From Candidatus Accumulibacter cognatus (GTDB lineage: Bacteria; Pseudomonadota; Gammaproteobacteria; Burkholderiales; Rhodocyclaceae), in the NCBI GenBank assembly GCA_013414765.1, contig CP058708.1, positions 5,066,748-5,130,747 on the forward strand: a stretch of DNA of 64,000 bases. Reading direction: 5' to 3'. The position numbers and the translations under genes were made by a program. Position 1 is the stretch's first letter. The number at the start of each line of letters is the position of its first letter. Positions 53,107 to 62,184 of the stretch are shown piece after piece. The notes under the pieces are model-generated. The model made no database searches and was not told the DNA's origin. It saw only the letters and a program-made list of their open reading frames with translations.

Positions 53107-54355
53107 ATGCCGGAACTGAATTTCAAGGGCAAGGAATTCGTCTTTAACCACCATCTGGCCGTGCCGCACCGCCCTTTGCTGCCAAACGCCGCCAAGTCGG
53201 TCGGCGAACCACGTCTGGATGGCAATCTCGTCATCCACGGCGACAACCTGCACGCGCTCGAGTCACTGCTGCCGATGGTCGCCGGCAAGGTCGATTGCGT
53301 GTTCATCGACCCGCCGTACAACACCGGCAACGAGGGCTGGTGCTACAACGACAACGTGAACAGCCAGATGATGCAGCAGTGGCTGAGCGAGAACCCGGTC
53401 GGGATCGAGGACGGCCTGCGGCACGACAAATGGTGCGCGATGATGTGGCCGCGCTTGCGATTGCTGCACGACCAGCTGGGCCAGGCCGGCAGCCTCTGGG
53501 TGACGCTGGACGACAACGAGATTCATCGTGCGCGGGCGATGCTGGATGCGATCTTCGGCGAACAGAACTTCGTCGCGACCTGCATTTTGCACAAGAACTT
53601 TTCCCCAAAACCGTCGGCAAAGTTCTTCTCCGAAGATCACGATTACTTGCTGATCTATGCCAAGAAAAAGGACAAATGGCGTCCAGACCTGCTGGAACGC
53701 ACCCAAGATATGGATGAGTGATCAAGGGCTATGCCTTTCAGGGGACACAGCGCGAAACGCTGCTGCAACAATCCCTCACGTTCAGCGACCTGAAAAAGGC
53801 TGACAGCTCGACCAGATTGCCGACATCGAAAACCTCGAAGGCCATCGCTTCGACCGGATCGAACAGAAGGTCAGGGACGACGAGTTGCGGGTGGAAGGGG
53901 TGAAGTCCGTCACCGAACGGGTGGCAGGCCTGGGCGGCCGTTATACCTACTGCATACTGGGCAAAGCCGTCAACCTGGACCACCTGCTGACCGGCGACGC
54001 GCTGCCGGATTTTGCACAGCTTGGCGCGCTGCTCTTCCACATGGCGACCAACGAAGCCATCGACCCCGCCAAGGTGTCTGAACAGGACGGTCACGGTTAT
54101 CTGGGCGAATCGTCGGCATTCCATGTTTGGCTGATCTACAAGCCGGAACTGGACTTCCTCAAGTCCCGCGCATCGGCGCTGACGCTGGCCAAGGCCAAGG
54201 CCCTGTCGGAAAGCAAACCGGGCAAGAAACCTCTGGTGTTTGCGCCGGTGAAGTTCGTCTCGCAAAAGATGCTGAACGAAGCGGGCCTGCCGGTCGAATT
54301 CGCACCGCTGCCGTGGGCGCTGTACCGTGTCGAGCGAAAAGGACAAGGAGACTGA
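53107..54355 (+). pseudogene. mod: type III restriction-modification methyltransferase (mod), broken
   Basis: The N-terminal 204 codons (53107-53721) hold the start of an adenine methyltransferase with LVIHGDNLHALESLL and FIDPPYNTGNEGW (motif IV). The frame then ends and the next segment (from 53722, GYAFQGTQRETLLQQSLTFS) is in another frame and corresponds to a part far downstream in intact Mod proteins, so the middle is deleted. A further shift near 53811 moves to the frame reading ADIENLEGHRFDRIEQKV and on to the normal C-terminus (WALYRVERKGQGD, stop 54355). The enzyme cannot be functional as read. Confidence 0.88.
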
Positions 54356-55721
54356 TATGCAAGCCATCCGCATCTATGGGTTTGGAACCGAGACGTCGCC
54401 GATTTGACATCGAGATTCTGCTGCTTTCCGCCTTGACGAGCTGGTGATGAAATGTTGCGCGATCTCGACTACCAAGGCCGCGTGCTGGCGCGGCTGGGGG
54501 ACAATCTGACCGAATTGTCCGGCCAGAAACTGAAGGCGGACAAGATCGTGGCCTCCAACGCGCAGGAGACTGACCCTGACCTGAAGCGCCCGGTCCCAGA
54601 TTTCCCCCTGAAAACCTGGGAGGTGCTTTGCGCCAGCGGAAAACTGCCGGATTCCCGCCTCGCCGTTCCGTATTCCACCCGGCAGGACGGCATCTGCCGG
54701 GCGGTGCCGGATATCGTTTTCAAGGTGCCCACGGGCGGCGGCAAGACCTTCCTGGCAGTGGCCGCGCTGTCGAAGATTTTTGGCCAGTATCTCGGCCGAA
54801 AGGAAGGCTTTGTGCTGTGGATCGTGCCCAACGAGGCGATCTACACACAGACCAGGCGGCAACTGGCGGACCGGCATCACCCGTACCGGCAAATGCTCGA
54901 CGTGTTGTCCGGAAATGCGGTTCGCCTGTTGGAAAAGGCCGATCAGCTTGATGCTCGTGATGTCGAAAGCCATCTGTGCGTGATGTTGCTGATGCTGCAA
55001 GCGGGCAATCGCGAGAACAAGGATTCGCTGAAGATGTTCCGCGACCGGGGCGACGTGGATGGGTTCTGCCCGCCTGAATGGGAGCAGCACGCCCATGCGG
55101 CGGCGCTTGCGGCAAACCCCAACCTCGACATTTACGATCTGGCCGGGTCAAGCTACCCATGGCCGCAGGTGAAGGATTCGCTGGGCAATGCGCTGCGCCT
55201 CATTCGGCCGGTCGTGGTCATGGACGAAGGGCACAAGGCGGTATCCGAACTGGCGTTTTCGACGCTCTACGGTTTCAACCCCTGCTTCGTCCTTGAACTG
55301 ACCGCCACACCGAAGGACGTTGCGCCGACCGGCGGCAAAAACCCGAAGCCGGGTCATCACGCCAATGTGCTGGTCGAAGTCAAAAGCATCGCCCTGGACC
55401 GGGGAGGCATGATCAAGATGCCCTTGAACCTTGATCCGCGCAGTGGCACCGACAGGCGCACCGCACTGGACCGCCTGCGCGATCTGGACGCCTCGGCGTA
55501 AACGCTGCACGCCAATACCAGCACTCCCATTCGACCGATCCTGCTGGTGCAGGTAGAACGCACCGGCGGTGACCAGCGCGATGGCAACCATATTCACGCG
55601 CTCGACGCCAAGGAATGGCTGATCAACGTCGGCGTGCTGGATGAGGCGGAAATCGCCATCAAGACAGCCGATACCAACGATCTGGCCGCCCCCGAAAACC
55701 AGTACCTGATGAGCCCGACTA

Positions 55722-56856
55722 TACCGTGCGCGGTCACGATTGAATCTTCTGGAAGGTTTGGAAGTTCAGGGTCAATAGGGACTGTAGCGCCTTGGCGTGG
55801 ATGGTGTGGGTATCTTGCAAGCAGCGTTCGATGGCCGTCGTGAAGGAATGGAAGTCGGGGTAGTACTTGGCGTAGAGGCACTGCTTTTTGACGAACTTCC
55901 ACAAACGCTCGATGAGGTTCAAATTTGGGGAGTAGGTGGGTAAAAAGAGCAACTCGATCTTCAGTTTCTCGGCGCAGGTTTTCACCAACGCACAACGCTG
56001 ATAGCGGGCGTTGTCCAGGACGACCGTCATAGGCAGCGTGGGCCGTAGGGTAACCAGTTTCTCCAGCAAAGCACAGACGCTGAGCGAATTGATGTAGGTG
56101 GAATTGACGACGGTGACGACCTCTTTGGTGACGGCGTCGAGCGCACCCAGTACGTTGAAGCGCTGCCGGCCCGAGGGCGCCTTGATCCAGACCCGAGCAA
56201 GGCACCACACCACCGACAGGAAGGCGCCCAAGACAAAGTGTGCCGCGTCTACGAAGAACACGGCACGTTGGCCCGCTTGGGCTTCTGCCAAACGCGGTTC
56301 AAGTTCTTTTTTTTAAAGGCTTCCTGGACCTCGGGATCCGCCTTGGCCGGCAGGGTGCCGGTCTTCAGGCGTCTCATCCCGCACTTCTCTCGCAGGAAAA
56401 GCCGCACCTGAGTCGGCGAGCGGCTCAAACCCGTGAGCTTTCTGATCGCATCCACGGCCTCATGGATCGAAGCCGGCGGATGGGTGAGAAAATAAGCCCC
56501 GATCGTCTCCTGATGCGCCACCAGTTCGCTCTGCGGCCGACGGAAATGCAGTTCCTTCAGCCCGGCGACGCCGCCCTCCACCTACTGCTGGAGGTAGGTG
56601 CGAAGCGTCTTGCCGCTCACGCCCGCGAGCCGCGCGATATCTTGATGCGCAAGCCCCTGGCTTTTCAGCCACAGCGCTTCCATCTTGCGTCGCACGTGGG
56701 GATGCGGATGGTGAAATCGCTCGTGCTCTAAGGCGTCCGCCTCCGCCGGGGTAAAGGTCAGTCTCAGCATCGCAGCCTGTCCCTACAGAAAGCAATGCTC
56801 GAATTCTACAGCCCATTACACCAGACAGTTAAAGTCGTTTGTTACCTATTTCAGTA
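55722..56856 (-). mobile_element. IS630-family insertion sequence with TA target duplication
   Basis: 1135 bp. TA dinucleotides flank it (55720-55721 and 56857-56858). Removing the element and one TA restores the res reading frame ...MSPT-NRVRVII... exactly, which fixes both ends. The ends (TACCGTGCGCGGTCAC and, from the other end, TACTGAAATAGGTAAC) are imperfect inverted repeats, matching at 13 of the first 22 positions. The transposase lies on the minus strand. TA targeting and a DDE transposase are hallmarks of the IS630/Tc1-mariner group. Confidence 0.9.
55734..56770 (-). pseudogene. IS630-family transposase with internal TAG and a -1 frameshift site
   Basis: Read from 56770: a helix-turn-helix part ends in GKTLRTYLQQ then TAG (56584-56582); the same frame resumes with EGGVAGLKELHFRRPQSEL. 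At a run of eight A (minus strand, 56314-56307) a -1 shift at A-AAA-AAG links it to the frame that starts AEAQAGQRAVFFVDAAHF and holds the DDE catalytic domain (VFFVDAAHF, MTVVLDNARYQ, LPTYSPNLNLIERLWK), ending at 55734. The frameshift is probably programmed; the TAG most likely inactivates this copy unless suppressed. Confidence 0.8.
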
Positions 56857-56932
56857 TAACCGGGTGCGCGTCATCATCACCAAGCAGGCGTTGCAGGAAG
56901 GCTGGGATTGGCCCTTTGCCTATGTGCTGTGA

Positions 56933-57167
56933 TTCGGGCGACGAGCTGATCGTCGCCGAGTTGGGTGAGCAGTCGCAGGAGCCATAGGTGTTCAACCCCC
57001 ACCTATCCGACCAGCATGATTGTTGCTTCGCTTGGCAGCGATATCGGAAAGCTTGAATTGGTGATTGAGGACGGAACCAGCGTTGCATGCGAACTGGTGT
57101 TGATGCCCGACTGGAAAACGCGGTTGCCGTGCCTCTGAGAGGTGGTAAAGAAATCGTCGCAAACAGG
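56933..57167 (+). other. decayed sequence after the res remnant
   Basis: No intact gene is seen. Short frames such as SGDELIVAELGEQSQEP and, nearer the end, GKLELVIEDGTSVACEL with a TGA at 57136-57138 look like pieces of unidentified genes. The last stop is again in a TGAGAGGTGGTAAAG motif, followed by AAATCGTCGCAAACAGGC as at the end of the hydrolase gene near 44417-44436. Confidence 0.5.
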
Positions 57168-57273
57168 CTAAGGAACGTTTCAAAAACAATTTGCGAAAGC
57201 TGATCAATGGAATCCCAGCATTTTCCCAGTCCAGCAATGAATTTCCACAGATTGATTATTGAACATTCCTAAG
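57168..57273. mobile_element. 106-bp MITE-like element with long imperfect inverted ends
   Basis: The left end CTAAGGAACGTTTCAAAAAC and the reverse complement of the right end CTTAGGAATGTTCAATAATC are similar for about 35 bp. No coding capacity. It lies 3' of the dead restriction locus; bases 57274-57378 beyond it show nothing recognisable. Confidence 0.5.
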
Positions 57274-57378
57274 ATGCAAGGCGCCAGCGAACGACGAGAC
57301 ATATCAGACAGATAGGCGCTGAGTGAGCGAGCGCGCAACGTCACGGTTCGGTCGCGCGGTAGATTGATTCACCCCGTC

Positions 57379-57963
57379 TCAGTCGGCGGCGGCCCCGCCG
57401 GCTGGCTTGCCCGCTTCCCTGGCAGCCTGCCTGGCTTCGCGCTCGGTCTCCTGCTGCGCCCGCTTCTCGAGTTTGGCCTGTCTCTTGGCCTGCCTGGCCG
57501 CTTCTTTGCGGTGCCCTTCTTCGGCCTTGGCCGCCTTGGTGGCCAGCTTCTGCTCGCGTGCAGCGGCCTGCGCCGCCTCCTCGGCACGAAAGCGCTCGGC
57601 ACTCTCCTGCTGCCCTGCTTCGCGGCGAGGCTGATCGGCAAGCCGCTGTGCTTCCTTCGCCTCGACTTCCTGCCTCTTCACCGCGCGCTCGAAGTCACGG
57701 GCCGGTTGATCGAGCTGACGAGCCTCGATGATCGCTGCCGTATAGTGCTTCTTGGCAGCTGCGAGACAATCATTGACCATAAACTTGGTATAGCAATTCT
57801 TTTGCTCGGTCTCGTAGCGACGCTCCGCCTCGGCGCGCATCGACGCGGCTCTCTGCCGCTGTGCGCCGGCCTCTTCGAGCGTTTGCGGCAGCGGCGGTGA
57901 AACCTCAGCCCAGGCCGCGCAACTGATCAACAATGAAACCACCAGCCATCTGCCAGCACGCAT
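57379..57963 (-). CDS. secreted Ala/Glu/Arg-rich coiled-coil protein
   Basis: 194 residues from the ATG at 57963 with a perfect AGGAGG site. Signal peptide (WLVVSLLISCAAWA), a small conserved part with a cysteine pair (QKNCYTKFMVNDCLAAAKK) that may form a disulfide, then a long charged helix (EAKEAQRLADQ, AAREQKLATKAAKAEEGH) ending in Gly/Ala. Likely periplasmic. The family is not recognised; similar small coiled-coil proteins are common in Rhodocyclales. Divergent from the DUF3300 gene. Confidence 0.75.
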   Translation of the reverse strand: MRAGRWLVVSLLISCAAWAEVSPPLPQTLEEAGAQRQRAASMRAEAERRYETEQKNCYTKFMVNDCLAAAKKHYTAAIIEARQLDQPARDFERAVKRQEVEAKEAQRLADQPRREAGQQESAERFRAEEAAQAAAREQKLATKAAKAEEGHRKEAARQAKRQAKLEKRAQQETEREARQAAREAGKPAGGAAAD

Positions 57964-58322
57964 TGCATCCTCCTGTCCGGCAGCCGAGTGCCACTGACGA
58001 GTGAACTTCGTGGCCAGCGAGGCCGCACCCGACATACCTCTAGAATGGGGCACTCTAATCGGCGCAAGCGTCTCTTGGCTATTGACCAGCTTAATCCTTC
58101 AACAGGTGTTCTTTTGAACACCGATAGTCTACCGGAAAGCCAGAAAATAAGGGCCTTCCACGCGATTAATGTAGTTCCAGTCGTAGCATCTGGTTGCCAT
58201 GCATACCGGTCTGCGCTTATGCTCACATTTGTTTGCCAAATGTCGTCCGTCGTTTGTTCCTGGTCAATACGAGTTGTTGGATTTTGAATCTTTCCGTGAT
58301 GGTTAACGCCCGAGGAGGTTTG
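57964..58322 (+). promoter_or_regulatory. divergent intergenic region with a candidate promoter for the DUF3300 gene
   Basis: No gene is supported in these 359 nt. TTGCCA (58194-58199) and TATGCT (58218-58223), 18 bp apart, are a possible sigma-70 promoter about 95 nt before the DUF3300 start. Confidence 0.3.
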
Positions 58323-59690
58323 ATGGAATCAACCCCTACCCGATCCTGTGCGCTTGTCATGGCACTGATGCTCGCCTGGTCAACGGTGCTGGCGCAGCAT
58401 TCCCAAACTACTCTGGCACCTGGAGCGACGGTAGGAAATCCGCCGGCCAAGACCTTCTCCCAACAGGATCTTGATCGGCTCCTGGCACCGATCGCCCTCT
58501 ATCCGGATCCGCTGCTGGCGCAGATTCTGATGGCGTCCACCTATCCCCTCGAAGTGGTTCAGGCAGCGCGCTGGGTGAAAGCCAATCCCAAGGTCAGCGG
58601 AGCGACGCTGGAGACGGCGATGGCCAAGCAGTCCTGGGACCCGGCGGTCAAATCGCTGACCGCCGTACCGCAGGTGGTACAGCAGATGAGCGACAATCTC
58701 GACTGGATGCAGAAGCTAGGCGACGCCTTCCTGGCGCAGCAGCAGGATGTGCTGGACACCGTGCAGAGCCTGCGTGCCCGAGCCGACACGACTGGACATC
58801 TCAAGACCACCGAACAGCAGGTAGTGAGAATCGAGACGCAGGGCAGCCAGAAGATCTACGTAATCGAATCGCCCCAGCCCGAGGTGGTATATGTGCCCAG
58901 CTATAACCCGACCGTCGTTTATGGCAGTTGGTGGTATTCCACGCCACCGTATTACGTCTACCCACCGGCCTATGTCTATCCACCTGGCCTCGCTTTCGCC
59001 ACCGGCGTGGTCGTCGGCGCGGCGATCTGGGGCAGTTGCAACTGGGCTTGGGGCCGCGGCAACGTCGATATCAACGTCAATCGTTACAATTCCTTCAATC
59101 GCACCAACATCAGCAGCAACCGCTGGAACCACAACGTCGATCACCGCGGGGGAGTCGCCTACCGCGATCAGAACGTCGCCCGCCAGTACAACCGTGGCGG
59201 AAATGCGCAGGCGGTACAGGCGCGCGAGAATTTTCGTGGCCATGCCGATGCCGGGCGCACTGAACTCAAAAGCATGGATCGCGACCAGTTGAACGAGCGC
59301 GTCGGGCAGGCTGATGGCCGATCGCGCGAGTCTCTGGGTGCTCGCGGTGAAGCTGGGCGACCAGAGAACCGGGGACCGGAGCGTGCCGTGTCGAGCGACC
59401 GCAGGCTGAGTGATGATCGGGGTGCTGGGACCTCGACACGTGACCGCTTCGAGGGTGGCGCGCGGCCGCGCAGCGCCGGAATGCACGAGCCTGCGGGTAG
59501 CAGCGGCTTCTCTGGAGTGGGCAACGGTGCTTCGACGCGTGAGGCCAGCCAGCGCGGCAGTGCCAGCAGGGCAGACATGGGAGGTCGAGGTGGGGGTCAT
59601 GCAGCCTTCTCCAGTGGCGGCGGATATCGTGGTGGCGGCGGAGGCGGAGGTGGTGGCGGCTTCCGCGGTGGCGGCGGCCGTGGTCGCTGA
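58323..59690 (+). CDS. DUF3300 secreted protein with Gly/Arg-rich tail
   Basis: 455 residues from the ATG at 58323 (GAGGAGG site). Signal peptide (LVMALMLAWSTVLAQ). DUF3300 core: LLAPIALYPDPLLAQILMAS, TYPLEVVQAARWVKANP, SWDPAVKSLTAVPQVVQQM, PEVVYVPSYNPTVVYGSWW. A Tyr/Pro stretch (PPYYVYPPAYVYPPG) and a long disordered Arg/Gly/Ser tail ending in glycine runs follow. The function is unknown. It is commonly adjacent to DUF2950 genes, as here (36 nt spacing). Confidence 0.9.
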   Translation: MESTPTRSCALVMALMLAWSTVLAQHSQTTLAPGATVGNPPAKTFSQQDLDRLLAPIALYPDPLLAQILMASTYPLEVVQAARWVKANPKVSGATLETAMAKQSWDPAVKSLTAVPQVVQQMSDNLDWMQKLGDAFLAQQQDVLDTVQSLRARADTTGHLKTTEQQVVRIETQGSQKIYVIESPQPEVVYVPSYNPTVVYGSWWYSTPPYYVYPPAYVYPPGLAFATGVVVGAAIWGSCNWAWGRGNVDINVNRYNSFNRTNISSNRWNHNVDHRGGVAYRDQNVARQYNRGGNAQAVQARENFRGHADAGRTELKSMDRDQLNERVGQADGRSRESLGARGEAGRPENRGPERAVSSDRRLSDDRGAGTSTRDRFEGGARPRSAGMHEPAGSSGFSGVGNGASTREASQRGSASRADMGGRGGGHAAFSSGGGYRGGGGGGGGGGFRGGGGRGR

Positions 59691-59726
59691 GAAGGTCCGT
59701 CCCCCCTTTCTGCGGAGAAAAATACG

Positions 59727-60674
59727 ATGAACTTCCATAACACGATGCAAGCGCTCGCGCTCGGGCTGCTGCTGGTGACATCACCCATGATCAATGCTGC
59801 AGAGACTGTACCGGCGACGCAGAAGCCTGCTCAGCAAGGCTTTACCCAGCCTGAAGATGCCGTCAGGGCGCTGGCTGAAGCCGTGCGCGCCAAGGACGTA
59901 AACGCGCTGTTGGCCGTGCTCGGTCCGGCATCGCGAAGCTGGCTGGCAAGTGGCGATACAATTGCCGACCGTCGGGACTGGGAGAAATTCCTGGCTGCTT
60001 ATGACCGCAAGCACGCTATCAGCCTGACATCGGATGGCCGAGCGGTGATTCTTGTCGGCGATGATGACTGGCCCTTCCCCGCTCCTCTGGTACGCCGGGG
60101 TGATCGCTGGGTCTTCGATGCGGCGGCCGGACGCGAGGAAATCATCAACCGACGTATCGGTCGGAATGAACTGGATACGATCCAGACGCTGCTGGCGATC
60201 GTCGATGCGCAACGGGAGTATGCTGCCGATGACCTGGATGGCAATGGATCAAACGACTTCGCCCAGCGTTTTGTCTCCAGTGAGGGCACTCGCGACGGTC
60301 TTTTCTGGCCGGTCGAGACAGACCAGCGGCCAAGTCCGCTGGGACCGCTGGTTGGCGCAGCGACGCGCGAAGGCTACGTCGCGAAAACCGCTAGCGTGCA
60401 GCCGACGGCATATCATGGCTACCGTTACCGGATGCTGACCGCACAGGGCAAGGATGCGCCAGGCGGCGCCTATGACTATCTGGTCAATGACAAATTAATC
60501 GGCGGCTTTGCCGTCGTTGCCTATCCAGCGAAATATGGGGTCTCCGGGATAATGACCTTCATCGTCAATCACGACGGCACGGTCTTTCAGAAAAACCTGG
60601 GCAAGAATACCGAAACTGCTGCGCTCAGGATGAGCCGCTTCAACCCGGATAAGAGCTGGCAGAAAGCCGAATAG
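59727..60674 (+). CDS. DUF2950 secreted protein
   Basis: 315 residues. Signal peptide (MQALALGLLLVTSPMINAAE). DUF2950 features: GFTQPEDAVRALAEAVRAKD, WVFDAAAGREEIINRRIGRN, FRYRMLTAQG-like GYRYRMLTAQGKDAPGGA and GVSGIMTFIVNHDGTVFQKNLG. Function unknown; envelope location likely. Its recurrent pairing with DUF3300 suggests a shared complex or pathway (inference). Confidence 0.9.
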   Translation: MNFHNTMQALALGLLLVTSPMINAAETVPATQKPAQQGFTQPEDAVRALAEAVRAKDVNALLAVLGPASRSWLASGDTIADRRDWEKFLAAYDRKHAISLTSDGRAVILVGDDDWPFPAPLVRRGDRWVFDAAAGREEIINRRIGRNELDTIQTLLAIVDAQREYAADDLDGNGSNDFAQRFVSSEGTRDGLFWPVETDQRPSPLGPLVGAATREGYVAKTASVQPTAYHGYRYRMLTAQGKDAPGGAYDYLVNDKLIGGFAVVAYPAKYGVSGIMTFIVNHDGTVFQKNLGKNTETAALRMSRFNPDKSWQKAE

Positions 60675-60745
60675 AACGCCACGCGGGACCGGCTCGTGAT
60701 CGCCGTCTGGTACCCCCGATCATTGATCATTGCTCAAGGATTACC

Positions 60746-61162
60746 ATGCGAGCGCAGATGGAATTCATCTCTGCTGATTTTCCGCCCTATCCAGGCGAGG
60801 ACAACCAAATCAATCCTGGTCGTTACGGCCTCCGCCTGGCAGAGTACCTGTCCCAGCAGTTGCCGGCACACGGCTTCCTGATCCGCACGGTCGGAGTCGA
60901 GGACTGGGGGGTGATGGTCGAACTGGTCAACCCTGACTACCCGCTCTGGATTGGTTGCAGCAACTACGAAGAGAAAGAGAACGGCTTCCTGTGTTTCATT
61001 GAGCCATCCACGCCATTCGTGCGCAAGTGGTTGAAGAAATTTGCCAATGCCCCAACGGTTGAAAGACTGGCGAACGCCATGGAAATGATCCTGCTGTCCA
61101 GTGGCAAAGTGTCGAACCTCCGCTGGTGGTCTGAAAACGAACTGCTCGCCAAAGATCGTTGA
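60746..61162 (+). CDS. uncharacterised 138-residue cytoplasmic protein
   Basis: No signal peptide or membrane helix. A compact acidic protein with FPPYPGEDNQINPGRYGLRL, a central beta-rich part (VEDWGVMVELVNPDYPLWIG) and a helical end. The shape and length resemble small stand-alone proteins of the immunity or house-cleaning type, but I do not recognise the family. The ATG at 60746 follows a weak AAGGA. Neighbours do not reveal a role. Confidence 0.65.
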   Translation: MRAQMEFISADFPPYPGEDNQINPGRYGLRLAEYLSQQLPAHGFLIRTVGVEDWGVMVELVNPDYPLWIGCSNYEEKENGFLCFIEPSTPFVRKWLKKFANAPTVERLANAMEMILLSSGKVSNLRWWSENELLAKDR

Positions 61163-61210
61163 TTCTCTTCAGTCACGGCATTCGATCACTCCAAGGATTT
61201 GTACACCATC

Positions 61211-61996
61211 ATGCGTACCCGCCGCGTCTTCCTGAATCGTCTTGATCCAACCAACGAGCCCACCGATGCCGTAGTGGTGATCGACGTGCTGCGCTCCTTC
61301 ACTACTGCTGCCTATGCTATTGCCGCCGGTGTCAGCAGGATTTACCCTGTGGAAACGATTTCTGGAGCCTTCCGCCTGCTGAGACGTTTGCCGGACGCGG
61401 TCACCACCGGCGCCATCGGCGGAGGGGACCCGATCCCCGGTTTTGATTTCGGCAATTCGCCGTTGGCCCTGCAAGGCGCTGACCTGACTGGCCGGCCGCT
61501 GATTCAGACCACCGCCGCGGGTGTCCGCGGTCTTGGCCGTTTTCGCGACGCACGGGCGCTGTTCGCCGGCAGTCTTGTCTTGGGCCGTGCCACGGCAAAA
61601 GCGCTGTTGGCGTTAAAACCGGAGGAGGTATGCTTCGTGATCACCGGCGAATGGGTCGATCGCGACGGTGATGAGGATATCGCCTGTGCGGACTATCTCG
61701 ATGCACTGCTGCACGGCGAAAACCCCGACCCGGAACTCTACGCCGCCCGCGTACGCAACTCCGATTTCGGTCGCCGCTTTCAGGCTGACAACAACCCTAA
61801 TCTGCCCATCGGCGATCTCGTTCTGTGCGCACAACCCGACCGCTTCGATTTCGCACTGCAGGCTTCGCACGCAAACGGGCAGCTGCAGCTAAGGCAGACG
61901 CGCACTGGCCAGGCGGATTCCCTTCGTGTATCCGGAGCACTCCGCAACGGCCTGAGATTACACGAAAATGGGTACGCCGAACACATCCAGGCCTAG
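61211..61996 (+). CDS. 2-phosphosulfolactate phosphatase (ComB) family protein
   Basis: 261 residues from the ATG at 61211 (a TTG at 61199 is an alternative). ComB motifs: AVVVIDVLRSFTTAAYAIAAG, GGGDPIPGFDFGNSP, LIQTTAAGVRGL, and EDIACADYLDALL. In coenzyme M-forming organisms ComB dephosphorylates 2-phospho-3-sulfolactate. No other coenzyme M or sulfolactate genes are in the window, so here it may act on a related phosphoester. Confidence 0.85.
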   Translation: MRTRRVFLNRLDPTNEPTDAVVVIDVLRSFTTAAYAIAAGVSRIYPVETISGAFRLLRRLPDAVTTGAIGGGDPIPGFDFGNSPLALQGADLTGRPLIQTTAAGVRGLGRFRDARALFAGSLVLGRATAKALLALKPEEVCFVITGEWVDRDGDEDIACADYLDALLHGENPDPELYAARVRNSDFGRRFQADNNPNLPIGDLVLCAQPDRFDFALQASHANGQLQLRQTRTGQADSLRVSGALRNGLRLHENGYAEHIQA

Positions 61997-62184
61997 GCCT
62001 TGAAGCCCCGAACCAAGGTGAATTTGTTCTCTTCGAGAGATCGTCCTGCAGCGCCGGCCGAACCTTTGCTGACAGAATAGCGCCGGCTTCCCCGTACTGC
62101 TGTTCCGGTCGGCCGCTGGCCAGTCCGGCTACTGCCGGGCCGGTTGTCGCGGTCACACGGTTTCCCGCCCCATGGAGTTGTGTA

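Larger units (their letters stand above)
54452..56932 (+). pseudogene. res: type III restriction endonuclease subunit (res), broken by a stop, an IS and truncation
   Basis: The frame from 54452 shows the helicase part: IVFKVPTGGGKTFLAVAAL (Walker A) and VVVMDEGHKAVSELAF (Walker B box). It meets TAA at 55499, continues in the same frame (HANTSTPIRPILLVQVERTG, then AKEWLINVGVLDEAEIAIKT), and is cut at 55720 by an IS630-family element. Beyond the element, RVRVIITKQALQEGWDWPF resumes the protein until TGA at 56930. The remaining C-terminal nuclease half is missing. Together with mod this is a dead type III system. Confidence 0.88.

Noticed and set aside
54356-54451. Short frame beginning MQAIRIYGFGTETSPI between mod and res.
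   Set aside because: It stops after about 16 codons and matches no family I know; probably debris of the decaying locus.
57927-58287. Two ~99-codon frames in the gap before the DUF3300 gene.
   Set aside because: No ribosome site, no recognisable domain and odd composition; treated as non-coding.
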